From contig NZ_CP114767.1 in the NCBI RefSeq assembly GCF_027359925.1, positions 4,142,501 through 4,206,500 of the forward strand: 64,000 nt of DNA, read 5' to 3'. The translations under genes were made by a program, and so were the position numbers. A model generated the notes under the pieces. That model did no database searches and had not been told where the DNA came from. It saw only the letters and a program-made list of their open reading frames with translations. The DNA comes from Hymenobacter canadensis (GTDB taxonomy: Bacteria > Bacteroidota > Bacteroidia > Cytophagales > Hymenobacteraceae). This document shows positions 18,251 to 26,881 of the stretch, in pieces; within the stretch, counting starts at the first letter, position 1; each line of letters opens with the position of its first letter.

Positions 18251-19096
18251 TTACCGTTCTATCACGAAGCCCAGATAATACTCCCGGTCGGCGCTGCTGC
18301 TGAGGGCGAAGCGCCGGCCAAAGTCCAACTGTATTCGCTCACTGACGTGGAAAATCGGCCCGACGTTCACAGCAGAGGTCCATTGCCTGGTTTTCAGATT
18401 ACGGCTCGTGGAGAATTCGGCGAAAGCCGCCAGCCAGTCGTTGAAGCCGTGGTCGACGGCAAAGGAGGGAGCTAACTCTACGGCGTGTTGTTTGGCGTCC
18501 CGGTCGTAGCTCAGAAACGAAGCCGCTTGGGCGCTAACATGCCACTCGTGCTGAAAGTTGTAGGTGGCCGGCACCAGAATACCATACTCAAAACCGCCGG
18601 TTCCCTCGCTACCGCCGGTGGGCAGGCGTACAAAGCCAATGGCGGCCACTACCAACGGCTCATTTTCCTCATCCTCGCCGATGAAATTGTGCTTCACGCG
18701 CACCGCCATGTCGCCGAATCCGGCGCTCCGCGCCATGGTTTCGCCCGGCGCCCACTGTTTTTCCACCGTGTAGGGGTCCACGAACACCTGCACTTCGGTG
18801 TGGTCGGTGAGGCCGGCCCGGATGGCAAAAGCATTCAGGCGCAGAGTCCGGGAACGGGTTTCCTGGCCCGGCTTGCTGTTGATGAGCCGCACCAGGTCCG
18901 TTTCAAACTGAAAATGGCCGGGGTCGATGGTGTTGGGGCTTTCCGTCACGCCGGGGCGGTCGGCGTTGAGCGGGCGTAGCTCCCGCTGCGGGGTTTCGCC
19001 GGTAGTGGTAGGGTTGGCTTGGCCGGTACGTTTGAGCGTGTCGGGGGCCGTAGGCGACCCGGTCAGGCCTAGGGCCAGCGTAAGAGTAAGCAGCAT
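18251..19096 (-). CDS. Outer-membrane MetA-like (phenol degradation meta-pathway type) transporter-like protein
   Basis: Encodes 281 residues with an N-terminal signal sequence (MLLTLTLALGLTGSPTA). The sequence NADRPGVTESPNTIDPGHFQFET near the start and the alternating amphipathic strands after it are typical of the PF13557 (Phenol_MetA_deg) beta-barrel family, which the family name links to phenol catabolism but which is found widely in Bacteroidota without that pathway. It ends in an aromatic-rich strand (REYYLGFVIER). It follows the TonB receptor on the same strand with a gap of about 85 bases and may be co-transcribed with it, making an outer-membrane role in metal or small-solute passage possible. 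Confidence 0.75.
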   Translation of the reverse strand: MLLTLTLALGLTGSPTAPDTLKRTGQANPTTTGETPQRELRPLNADRPGVTESPNTIDPGHFQFETDLVRLINSKPGQETRSRTLRLNAFAIRAGLTDHTEVQVFVDPYTVEKQWAPGETMARSAGFGDMAVRVKHNFIGEDEENEPLVVAAIGFVRLPTGGSEGTGGFEYGILVPATYNFQHEWHVSAQAASFLSYDRDAKQHAVELAPSFAVDHGFNDWLAAFAEFSTSRNLKTRQWTSAVNVGPIFHVSERIQLDFGRRFALSSSADREYYLGFVIER

Positions 19097-19181
19097 AGTA
19101 ACAGGAAAAAGCGCAGGCCGCGCAAGTTAGCCCTTTGCGGTAGAGGCAGCATTCAGATGAGGCAAGCCTTCCTGCCTGGCC

Positions 19182-21632
19182 CTATAAACTGTACCGCAGC
19201 CCCAAAAACGTGCGCCGCCCCTGCAGCGGCGCGAAGTTATAACTGGTATCGAAAGTGTAGCCGTTGGGATTGTCTTGGCCCACTGCTTTGTCGAAGGGGT
19301 CGAAGGCCCGCAGCAGCGCGTGGCGAGGCAGGAAATCGAGCAGGTTTTTCACGCCGCCGTACACTTCCATGTGCGGCCCCAGTCGCTTGGTAGCCTGCAG
19401 GTTCTGCAGCGAAAACCACGGCGAGCGGCCGGGCCGGAAGTCGTTGGGCTGCACCGGCAGGCGCATGGGCCCGCTCACCTGCCCGGTATAGTCTACCGAC
19501 AAGCCCAGCTGAGCAAAGTTGTAGCTGACCGCATACGTGCCCGAAAATACCGGAGCATGCAGTTGCGCCACCCGCCGCAACGCCCCGCCATCCGCCGGCC
19601 GCTCCATCCGGAAAACGTCCATCAGCGTGATGCCCGCCAGCAGCTTCAGTGGCTTGTTGAACGTGACGTCGGTATTCAGCGAGACACCTCGCGAAATGGC
19701 GTAGCCGTCAAGGTTGCGGTACACAATCTGGTTGGGGTCGGTGTCGTAGTCGGGGCTGATTTTGTTGGTGAAATAGGTGTAAAAGGCGCTACCATCCAGC
19801 GAGAATGTGCCGGCCTTGGTGGTGAAAAAGCGGGTGTAGTTGAGGTTGGCGTTCCAGCTCCGCTCCGGCCGCAGCGCTTCCGGCACCACCACTTCGCGGG
19901 CCCCGGTCAGGGCCGCATGGTCTTCCGTGAACAGGTTCACCACCCGGTAGCCGTTGCCGATGCCCACCCGCAGCACGCGGCTGCCATCAACAGTGCCCCA
20001 CTTGTAGTTGAGGCGCGGCGTGACGATGCTGCCGTGGCGCGGGTTGTAGTCGTAGCGCAGGCCGGCCAGCAGCGTGGCGTCGGGCGTGAGCCGGAACTCA
20101 TCCTGCACGAATACGCCGGGTAGGTTGATCAGGTCGGGCTGGTTGCGGATTTCGGAGCCGGTGGCCGGCGTGTTGTCGTCGTACCAGGTGCTGCGGAAGG
20201 CGGCGCCCAGCAGCAGGTTGTGCCGGATGCTGGGGCTCTTGGCCCAGGTCAGCTGCCCGAAACCCACGCGCTGGGTGGCGTTGTAGCGCGTGGTACCGTA
20301 GGCCGAGTTCTGGCGGTGCTGGTTGAAGGAGCCGCTCAGCAGCAGCTTCTGGCTCGCCACCGGCAGCTGGTATTGGCCCAGCAGCTCATAGCGGCTGGTA
20401 TACACACTCTCGCCATAAACACTGTCGCCGCCCCGAAACTCGGGCCGCCAGCCCAGCTGGCCCCCAAACCGGTCTTCGTAGTAGTAGCGGGCCGCCAAAC
20501 TGGCCGCGCGCTGCTCGGGCCGCTGCCAGCTCCATTTGTTGAACACTGACACCCTTTGCTGCGTGGGCACGTCCGTGAAACCGTCCTGGTTCACGTCGCG
20601 GCGCTGGTTGTAGCCGTAGAGATTGGTGCTGAGCAGGGTGGAGGCCGCGCCCACTTTAGCCGCCGTGGCCAGGTCCACGTTCAGGTCCTGGTGCGAAGTG
20701 CCGAAGATATCGGCTGAAAAGCGGGGCGCCTTCGCCGGGTTTTTGGTGATGACGTTGATGAGCCCGCCCACCGCCTCCGAGCCGTAGAGCGTCGAGGCCG
20801 GCCCTTTCACCACTTCCACCCGCTCCACCAGGCTGCTCGGAATTCCGCTCAGCCCATACACCGTGCTCAGCGAGCTGACGATGGGCATGCCGTCAATCAG
20901 CACCATCGTGTAGGGCCCTTCCAGCCCGTTGATGTGAATGTCGCCGGTGCCGCACACGTTGCAGTTCAGCTGGGGCCGCACGCCGTTTACCATCGTCAGG
21001 TTCTCGAACAGGCAAGGGCTGGGGTTTTTCTGGAAGTAGCGCGGCGTATACAGTTCCACCGCCACCGCCGACTCGCTCCGGATAACTTCGCCCAGCGTAC
21101 CGCTCACCACCACTTCGCCCAGCGCGCTGCTGCTGGCCGTCAGGGCCATGTTGACGGTAGTGGGCTGGCCAACCGCTACCGTTACGTTGCGTTCGGCGGG
21201 CTGGTAGCCCACGGCGCTGACAGCCAGCCGGTAGCTGCCGGGAGCCACCTTCGGCAGTACAAACGCGCCATGCTCATCAGCCGAAGTACCTACGCTGCTG
21301 CCCTTCAGGCCCACGCTGGCAAACGGTACCGGTTTGCCCTCGGCCCGCACCGAGCCCCGGATGCTGCCCGTTTGGGCCTGCGCCATCATACCGAAGAAAA
21401 CCAGCGGTAAAAGCAGCCCCCCACGAACAAGTGCAAAGCGACCAAGCCCCAGCGGGGCGACATGTCGGTAGAAAATAGCCCCAACCAACACGGCCAAAGC
21501 TCCAGCGGAGCGACACCTTCGCCCAACGGCCGGTGTCGCCCCGCTGGGGCTTATGAAATGGGCACTTGGCGGCTCACTACCAATATGCCGCCCCGCTGGG
21601 GCTAAAAGGTCAAAGCGTATCGGGTTCTTCAT
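19182..21632 (-). CDS. TonB-dependent receptor with carboxypeptidase-like regulatory domain
   Basis: Open from an ATG at 21632 (816 residues). The mature protein has a carboxypeptidase-D regulatory-like domain (GSIRGSVRAEGKPVPFASVGLKG), then a plug domain (LIDGMPIVSSLSTVYGLSGIP, RVEVVKGPASTLYGSEAVGG) and a 22-strand-type barrel ending in the aromatic FLGLRYSL. A CNVCGTGD segment in the plug is cysteine-rich and may bind metal. The real N-terminus is uncertain: the first 70 residues before the signal sequence (about LLLPLVFFGMMAQAQ) are encoded by four copies of a dispersed repeat. A metal-regulator-like operator lies 24 bases upstream and an NRAMP metal transporter gene follows upstream, so it probably imports a manganese or iron complex. 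Confidence 0.9.
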   Translation of the reverse strand: MKNPIRFDLLAPAGRHIGSEPPSAHFISPSGATPAVGRRCRSAGALAVLVGAIFYRHVAPLGLGRFALVRGGLLLPLVFFGMMAQAQTGSIRGSVRAEGKPVPFASVGLKGSSVGTSADEHGAFVLPKVAPGSYRLAVSAVGYQPAERNVTVAVGQPTTVNMALTASSSALGEVVVSGTLGEVIRSESAVAVELYTPRYFQKNPSPCLFENLTMVNGVRPQLNCNVCGTGDIHINGLEGPYTMVLIDGMPIVSSLSTVYGLSGIPSSLVERVEVVKGPASTLYGSEAVGGLINVITKNPAKAPRFSADIFGTSHQDLNVDLATAAKVGAASTLLSTNLYGYNQRRDVNQDGFTDVPTQQRVSVFNKWSWQRPEQRAASLAARYYYEDRFGGQLGWRPEFRGGDSVYGESVYTSRYELLGQYQLPVASQKLLLSGSFNQHRQNSAYGTTRYNATQRVGFGQLTWAKSPSIRHNLLLGAAFRSTWYDDNTPATGSEIRNQPDLINLPGVFVQDEFRLTPDATLLAGLRYDYNPRHGSIVTPRLNYKWGTVDGSRVLRVGIGNGYRVVNLFTEDHAALTGAREVVVPEALRPERSWNANLNYTRFFTTKAGTFSLDGSAFYTYFTNKISPDYDTDPNQIVYRNLDGYAISRGVSLNTDVTFNKPLKLLAGITLMDVFRMERPADGGALRRVAQLHAPVFSGTYAVSYNFAQLGLSVDYTGQVSGPMRLPVQPNDFRPGRSPWFSLQNLQATKRLGPHMEVYGGVKNLLDFLPRHALLRAFDPFDKAVGQDNPNGYTFDTSYNFAPLQGRRTFLGLRYSL
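21445..21603. repeat. Four copies of a GC-rich dispersed palindromic repeat inside the 5' end of the TonB receptor gene
   Basis: Units of the form AGCCCCAGCGGGGCGACAT occur at 21445-21470 and 21498-21517 (one orientation) and at 21532-21551 and 21577-21603 (opposite orientation). The middle pair makes a 20-bp imperfect hairpin. All lie inside the open frame of the receptor yet leave it uninterrupted. Confidence 0.8.
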
Positions 21633-21655
21633 TTTTAGCGGAGGCTGCTATTTAT

Positions 21656-21673
21656 TTTTAGACTTGCCTAAAA
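21656..21673. promoter_or_regulatory. DtxR/MntR-like operator of the TonB receptor gene
   Basis: TTTTAGACTTGCCTAAAA, an 8-2-8 dyad with one mismatch, 24 bases upstream of the receptor ATG. It is nearly identical to the perfect site at 23127-23144 in front of the NRAMP gene. Confidence 0.7.
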
Positions 21674-21684
21674 TTGTATTCACA

Positions 21685-21720
21685 AAAAAGCGCGGAGCCG
21701 TAGTAGCTGCCGCGCTTTTT
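21685..21720. terminator. Terminator after the NRAMP gene
   Basis: An 11-bp stem (AAAAAGCGCGG, 21685-21695, paired with 21710-21720) starts one base after the NRAMP stop codon on the minus strand and has a T-run on that strand. Confidence 0.85.
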
Positions 21721-21721
21721 G

Positions 21722-23092
21722 TTAGCCGAAGAACGTCTTGTAGAGCAGGTAGAGGTTCAGCACGATGATGATGCCCGACACCAGCCAGGCCAGCACCTGC
21801 ACCCAGGGCCGGTTCACGAACACGCCCATTTTGGCCTTACTACTCGTGAACAGCACCAGCGGCACTACCGCAAAGCTCAGCTGCAGACTCAGAATCACCT
21901 GGCTTAGTACCAGCAGTTCGCCGGTTCCTTTCTCGCCGTACAGAATGGTCACTACCAGGGCCGGCACCACGGCAATGCCGCGCGTAATGAGGCGCCGCAG
22001 CCAAGGCCGCAGCTTCAGGTCGAGAAATCCTTCCATCACAATTTGGCCGGCCAGCGTGCCCGTGAGCGTAGAATTCTGGCCGGACGCCAGCAGCGCCACC
22101 GCAAACACGGCGCTTGCCGCGCCCGCGCCCAGTACCGGCGCCAGCAGCTTGTGCGCGTCGCCGATGTCGGCTACGTCCTGCAGGCCGTTGCGGTGGAAGG
22201 CCGCCGCCGAGGTGATAAGAATGGCCGCATTCACGAAAAACGCCAGAAACAGCGCCACCGTCGAGTCGATGGTGGCAAACTTGATGGCCATGCGCTTGCC
22301 GGGCTCCGTCTGCTCGATGGCGCGCGTTTGCACGATGCTGGAGTGCAGGTACAGGTTGTGGGGCATAACCGTGGCGCCCAGAATCCCGATGGCAATGTAG
22401 AGCATCTTGGGGTTGGTCACGACTTCCGGCTGCGGCACCAAGCCGCCCAGAATCCCGAAATAGTCGGGGTTCGACACGATGATTTCGTACAGGAAGCAGC
22501 CAAAAATCACCACGGTAAGGCCCGCAATGATGCTTTCAATCACGCGGAAGCCGCGGCTCTGGAACAGCAGCACCACCAGCACATCCAGGATGGTGAGTAC
22601 CACGCCCCAGGGTAGCGGCAGGCCAAACAGCAGGTTCAGGGCAATGGCCGAGCCGATGACTTCGGCCAGGTCGCAGGCGGCAATGGCCACTTCGCACAGA
22701 AACCACAGCACCATGGCCACCGGCTTGGAGTAATGGTCGCGACAGGCCTGCGCCAGGTCGCGCCCGGTCACGATGCCGAGCTTGGCGGCCAGGTGCTGCA
22801 GCAGCATCGCGAAGAGGTTGGAAATCAGGATAACCGACAGCAGCGTGTAGCCGAACTGCGAGCCGCCGGCAATATCGGTGGCCCAGTTACCGGGGTCCAT
22901 ATAACCCACGGCCACCATCAGGCCTGGGCCCCAGAAGGCGCGCATCTTGCGCCAGAACGAAGCATTCAGGGGCGGCACTTTGATACTGCCGTGTACTTCG
23001 CTCAGCGACAAAGACGTGCGGGCCCGTCGCCAGCCGGCTTCCGCCACCGGGGGAGCTTCCTGCATGGGAGGAGATTGTACTGTTGGAGGCAT
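21722..23092 (-). CDS. mntH: NRAMP-family divalent metal transporter (manganese/iron)
   Basis: Encodes 456 residues with about 11 membrane helices; a proton-coupled importer of Mn(II), Fe(II) or other divalent ions at the inner membrane. The metal-binding DPGN motif of helix 1 (GYMDPGNWATD, D66-N69) and the helix 6 motif MPHNLYLHSS are intact. The first 45 residues are a hydrophilic extension, with the operator and a TATCTTTA -7 element just upstream on the minus strand. A strong terminator follows directly. Together with the downstream TonB receptor it makes a likely outer-plus-inner-membrane metal uptake route under one repressor. Confidence 0.95.
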   Translation of the reverse strand: MPPTVQSPPMQEAPPVAEAGWRRARTSLSLSEVHGSIKVPPLNASFWRKMRAFWGPGLMVAVGYMDPGNWATDIAGGSQFGYTLLSVILISNLFAMLLQHLAAKLGIVTGRDLAQACRDHYSKPVAMVLWFLCEVAIAACDLAEVIGSAIALNLLFGLPLPWGVVLTILDVLVVLLFQSRGFRVIESIIAGLTVVIFGCFLYEIIVSNPDYFGILGGLVPQPEVVTNPKMLYIAIGILGATVMPHNLYLHSSIVQTRAIEQTEPGKRMAIKFATIDSTVALFLAFFVNAAILITSAAAFHRNGLQDVADIGDAHKLLAPVLGAGAASAVFAVALLASGQNSTLTGTLAGQIVMEGFLDLKLRPWLRRLITRGIAVVPALVVTILYGEKGTGELLVLSQVILSLQLSFAVVPLVLFTSSKAKMGVFVNRPWVQVLAWLVSGIIIVLNLYLLYKTFFG

Positions 23093-23116
23093 AAAAGGGA
23101 AAAGGGCAACGAAACG

Positions 23117-23144
23117 TAAAGATACGTTTTAGGCTTGCCTAAAA
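23117..23144 (-). promoter_or_regulatory. NRAMP promoter with overlapping DtxR/MntR-like operator
   Basis: A perfect 8-2-8 dyad, TTTTAGGCTTGCCTAAAA (23127-23144), lies directly upstream of a TATCTTTA -7 element (minus strand, 23124-23117). The dyad covers the -12 to -30 region, where a repressor would block polymerase. It resembles the TTAGG/CCTAA core of DtxR/IdeR/MntR operators. Confidence 0.75.
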
Positions 23145-23241
23145 ATATTTTTAAGACACCATGAATACTGTTTCACGCGAAAAATGTTTCAGCTTCCTTC
23201 CCGAACCCCGGCGCATGAGTATCAGCGCCCTGCAAACGCCA

Positions 23242-23283
23242 AAGCCGGCAGCCGCCCCTGGAAACCAGGGCCGCTGCCGGCTT
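23242..23283 (-). terminator. Terminator-like hairpin after the sugar dehydrogenase gene
   Basis: An 11-bp stem AAGCCGGCAGC (23242-23252) pairs with 23273-23283, and an internal CCCTGG/CCAGGG stem extends it. It lies just past the stop codon of the minus-strand gene. The T-run is weak. Confidence 0.65.
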
Positions 23284-23297
23284 ACAGGCTTGGCACG

Positions 23298-24698
23298 TTA
23301 CTCCACCATCAGCTTGCGCTGCACGGGCGTGCCGTCCAGCGCCGTCCGGATGGTGTAGAGGCCGGGTGCCACGCGGCGCAGATCCAACTGGGCTTCGGCG
23401 CGGCCCGCCATCGGCACGGTTTGGGTGAGGCGGCCCAGGGCATCGTGCAGGGTAAGCGGGGCGCTGGCCGGGGCCGGCAGGCGTACGGTGGCGGTCTGCG
23501 CGGCCGGGTTGGGCCACACGCTCAGGGCCGCCGACTGAGCGTTGCGGGTGGAATTGGGCGCGAAGGCCCGGTTTTCCAGCACCAATAGCTGGTCGTCAGT
23601 GGCGCCGGGCGTGGCGCGGCCGTCGCGGTTGCTGGTGGTCAGGTACACCTTGCCCTGCGGCGACACACAGATGGCGCGCAGACGGCCGTAGGTGCCGGTC
23701 CAGAGGTCGGCTTGGCTGGCTACCTGGTCGCCGGCCGTATTGAGTTGCAGACTGGTGAGCTTGCCGGCTTTCAGGCTAACCATTAGCAGCGAGTTGGCCC
23801 ACTGCGGAATGGCGGGGCTGTTGTAGGCAGTGAGGCCTGCCACGGCAATGGTGGGCGTGTAGGCGGCCAGCGGCTCACGCACGTTGTTGGCGCCACAGAA
23901 AGTCTGCTCGGCGGGCAGGTTGCAGAAGCCTTCCACAGTTGGCCAGCCGTAGTTGCGACCCGGCTCAATCAGGTTCACCTCGTCGTCGTTGTTGGGGCCA
24001 TGCTCCGAGCTGTAGAGGCGGCCCGAGGCGGCGCGCACCAGCCCCTGCGGGTTGCGGTGACCCAGCGTATACACCAGGCTGCCGGGCGTGGGGTTAGTGG
24101 CCGGCACGGTACCATCCAGGTTCAGGCGCAGAATCTTGCCGTTGAGGGAGGCTGCGTTCTGGGCTTCGGGCTGCTGCTGGGCGTCGCCGGTGGTCATCAG
24201 CAGGGTTCGGTCGGGCAGGATAAGCAGGCGCGAGCCGCTGTGCGTGGTCACGGCCGGAATGTTGCCCAGCAGCACCAGCGGACTGCTCAGGGTACCCGCC
24301 GCAGCCGAATACGTGTAGCGCACCAGCTTCTCCTTGAGCGCCCCAGCATCGGTGTAGTTGTACACGATGTACACGAAGGGCGAAGTGGTGAAATCGGGGT
24401 GCAGGGCCATACCCAGCAGGCCGCTTTCGCCGGTTTCGGTCACGTCGGCTACGGTTAGTAGCGGCAGCACCTGGCCGGTGGTGGGGTTGATGCGGCTGAT
24501 GCGGCCGCCGCGCTCCGTCATCCACAGGAAGTTGTCGGGCCCCCACAGCAGCTCCCAGGGCGTATCGAGGTTGTTGGCGACGGCCGACAGCGTGAGCGTG
24601 GTGGTACCCACCGTGTAGGTGGCCAGCGCGGGGTTTTGCTGGGCCACGGCCGGAGCCGTCAGGCCAGCAATCAGCAGGAAAGTAGCAGTGCGTTTCAT
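23298..24698 (-). CDS. PQQ-type sugar dehydrogenase (glucose/sorbosone dehydrogenase fold) with type IX sorting tail
   Basis: Encodes 466 residues with a signal peptide (MKRTATFLLIAGLTAPAVAQQ). Residues 35-380 form the six-bladed GSDH propeller: NLDTPWELLWGPDNFLWMTER, ESGLLGMALHPDF, LGHRNPQGLV, SSEHGPNNDDEVNLIEPGRNYGWP. These include the histidine, arginine and asparagine positions used for pyrroloquinoline quinone and calcium in soluble glucose dehydrogenases. Residues 390-466 (LSVWPNPAAQTATVRLP ... RRVAPGLYTIRT) are a type A T9SS C-terminal sorting domain, so it is exported through the type IX system whose porU/porV genes lie at 36-41 kb. Sugar substrate unknown. Confidence 0.92.
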   Translation of the reverse strand: MKRTATFLLIAGLTAPAVAQQNPALATYTVGTTTLTLSAVANNLDTPWELLWGPDNFLWMTERGGRISRINPTTGQVLPLLTVADVTETGESGLLGMALHPDFTTSPFVYIVYNYTDAGALKEKLVRYTYSAAAGTLSSPLVLLGNIPAVTTHSGSRLLILPDRTLLMTTGDAQQQPEAQNAASLNGKILRLNLDGTVPATNPTPGSLVYTLGHRNPQGLVRAASGRLYSSEHGPNNDDEVNLIEPGRNYGWPTVEGFCNLPAEQTFCGANNVREPLAAYTPTIAVAGLTAYNSPAIPQWANSLLMVSLKAGKLTSLQLNTAGDQVASQADLWTGTYGRLRAICVSPQGKVYLTTSNRDGRATPGATDDQLLVLENRAFAPNSTRNAQSAALSVWPNPAAQTATVRLPAPASAPLTLHDALGRLTQTVPMAGRAEAQLDLRRVAPGLYTIRTALDGTPVQRKLMVE

Positions 24699-24783
24699 GA
24701 TAAAGAGTCTGAAAGTGAACGTGGTATATTCCCATACGCGCCCCGGCCGATTACGGATTAAACGGCCGCTGCCTGTTGGTTTG

Positions 24784-24791
24784 TAGCTTTG
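24784..24791 (+). promoter_or_regulatory. Candidate promoter -7 element of the GNAT gene
   Basis: TAGCTTTG, exact TAnnTTTG match, 64 bases before the ATG at 24855. No TTG at -33 spacing. Confidence 0.45.
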
Positions 24792-24854
24792 AAAACACCG
24801 CTCGCCGGCTGAGGTTGCCTCCGCTGGCTATCCGCTTCCTTTCCCCGCCTCGCC

Positions 24855-25316
24855 ATGTTGCTCACCGAGTCCCGCCCCGACGGCTTCACCATCAGCACCG
24901 ACCCCGCCCGCCTCGACGTGGCCGCCATCCACCGCTACCTGGCCCACGATTCCTACTGGGCTAAAGGCATTCCGCTGGATACCGTGGAGCGGGCCATTGC
25001 CAACTCGCTGCCGTTTGGGCTCTACACACCCGAGGGCCAACTGGCCGGTTTTGCCCGCATCGTTACGGATTACGCCACGTTTGCCTGGCTCTGTGACGTA
25101 TTCGTGCTGCCGGCGCACCGCAGCCAGGGGCTGTCGAAGTGGCTGATGCAGGTGGTGTGGGCGCACCCGCAGCTGCAGGGCCTGCGCCGCCGGCTGCTGG
25201 CCACCCTCGACGCCCACGGGCTGTACGAGCAATTCGGTTTCGCCCCGCTGGCCGCCCCCGACCGGTTTCTGGAGATTCGCCAGCACAATCCCTACGGCGT
25301 CGAAACGGCCAATTAG
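24855..25316 (+). CDS. GNAT family N-acetyltransferase
   Basis: Encodes 153 residues. It carries the acetyl-CoA binding loop in LCDVFVLPAHRSQGLSKWLM (R-x-Q-G-L-S, residues 89-94) and the C-terminal YEQFGFAPLAAPDRFLEI, which matches the small GNAT subgroup that acetylates amino groups of small molecules or proteins. No substrate can be inferred. The short N-terminus is typical of these proteins, and the ATG at 24855 follows a promoter-like sequence. Confidence 0.92.
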   Translation: MLLTESRPDGFTISTDPARLDVAAIHRYLAHDSYWAKGIPLDTVERAIANSLPFGLYTPEGQLAGFARIVTDYATFAWLCDVFVLPAHRSQGLSKWLMQVVWAHPQLQGLRRRLLATLDAHGLYEQFGFAPLAAPDRFLEIRQHNPYGVETAN

Positions 25317-25413
25317 CGCCGGTACGTCAGCATTGCTGCGTTGCGCCCGGGCACTCGCGCTGAGACAAGCCGGCTCTGTATCTTGCCGCTCTCCTCACTC
25401 CCCACTCCGTTTC

Positions 25414-26625
25414 ATGCCAATTCCCGCCCCCCGGTTCCTGCTGCCTGCCGCGCTGCTGTTCTTAGCCGCCTGCTCCGAGCAGAAGAAAGCCCCCGCCGAA
25501 ACCGCCGCCCCCGCGCCCCCGCCGCGCCTTGACACCATCGTAGCCGCCGCCTCACCCGCTGCCCCCGCGCGCCCCGATACCGCCTACGTGCACGACGTGG
25601 CGGCCTACCTCGCCGGCCAGTCGGTAAGCAAATCCAGTGACCTGCAGCCACTCGCCGCCCAGCCCGCCTGGCAGGCCTTCGCCACCGATGCGGATAAGAG
25701 CTGGACCAGCTACCACGCCACCCGCACCACCAAAATCGAGCAGTGGGCCGCCACCGAGCTGGACTCAGTGCGAACGGCCAGCCCCATCGTGTTCTACCCC
25801 TTCAGCGGCCCCGACCTGCTCAACGTCGTGACGATGTTTCCGGGTAGCAGCACCTACGTGCTGGTGGGGCTGGAGCCGGTGGGCTCCGTACCGCGTCGCG
25901 CCACGCTCAGCAACCCCCGGCTGTTTCCGGCCCTCAAGGCGTCGTTGTGGTCGGTGCTGAACTTCAGCTTCTTCCGCACCAACGACATGGCCGTCGACCT
26001 CAAATCGGTAGAGCTGGATGGGGCCCTGCCTCTGATGATGCTTTTTGCGGCTCGTACCGGCCACCAGATTCAGGAGGTGCGCTACGTTCAGCTCTCCACC
26101 GAGGGCCAGTTGACTGCCGCCGACAGCACCGTCATTCGTAAGCCCGGCCCCAAGGTCATCCCCGGTGTCGAGCTGATCATGCTCAGCCCGGCCGGCAAAG
26201 AGCAGAAGGTGCAGTATTTCTCCGCCGACATCAGCGACTGGAAAATGGGCACCAACAAGGAAGCCGTGGTGCAATATGTGGCCAGCCTGGGGCCGCTGAC
26301 CACGTACGTGAAATCGGCCACCTACCTCATGCACAAGCCTTACTTCAGCAAAATCCGCAACCTGATTCTAGCCCGCAGCAACTACCTGCTGCAGGACGAC
26401 TCCGGCATTGCCATGAAGTACATTCCTGCCACCGACTGGCGCTTCACCTACTACGGCACCTACAAGCGCCCCATCAACCTGTTTGCCAAGCACTATCAGC
26501 CCGAGCTGACCCGCGTCTACACTGATACCACCAACCGGCCGCGGCCCCTGCCTTTCGGCACCGGCTACAACTGGCGCCAAAACGATTCCAACCTGCTGCT
26601 GGCCCGCCGTAAAGCAGCGTTGTAA
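25414..26625 (+). CDS. Hypothetical lipoprotein
   Basis: Encodes 403 residues from ATG 25414; the frame is open from 25333 but the lipoprotein signal peptide starts at the chosen ATG. The lipobox is LAAC with Cys20, followed by a proline/alanine-rich linker (PAETAAPAPPPR). The mature part has no motif I recognise; it holds many aromatic and charged residues (FYPFSGPDLLNVVTMFP, NFSFFRTNDMAVDLK, WRFTYYGTYKRPINLF) and looks like a globular periplasmic domain anchored to a membrane. Similar proteins may be present in related genomes, but no function can be assigned. Confidence 0.75.
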   Translation: MPIPAPRFLLPAALLFLAACSEQKKAPAETAAPAPPPRLDTIVAAASPAAPARPDTAYVHDVAAYLAGQSVSKSSDLQPLAAQPAWQAFATDADKSWTSYHATRTTKIEQWAATELDSVRTASPIVFYPFSGPDLLNVVTMFPGSSTYVLVGLEPVGSVPRRATLSNPRLFPALKASLWSVLNFSFFRTNDMAVDLKSVELDGALPLMMLFAARTGHQIQEVRYVQLSTEGQLTAADSTVIRKPGPKVIPGVELIMLSPAGKEQKVQYFSADISDWKMGTNKEAVVQYVASLGPLTTYVKSATYLMHKPYFSKIRNLILARSNYLLQDDSGIAMKYIPATDWRFTYYGTYKRPINLFAKHYQPELTRVYTDTTNRPRPLPFGTGYNWRQNDSNLLLARRKAAL

Positions 26626-26881
26626 CTACGGCGACCCATAAGCCGCTACCAAGCAGCCAATCTGAACGAGCCATGGCCATTGCCGTGGCTTGTTCGTTTA
26701 TCCGATGACGGCCACAGCAAACAGATGGTTGGGAAGCCAATTGCTCATCCGGGGTAGGGGAGACGTGCAAGCCCGTAAATACGGCCGCGCTACTCTATAT
26801 ATAATAGGAGAGGCAGCCTGTCCGATCCAGATGCCCCGTCTTCCGCTGATTACCTAGTATGCGAAAATGAGCCACTTCTAA

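Noticed and set aside
23169..23184. TGTTTCACGCGAAAAA, similar to the parS site TGTTTCACGTGAAACA
   Set aside because: Two mismatches, both breaking the palindrome, and no par genes nearby; likely chance. A search for better copies near the replication origin would settle it.
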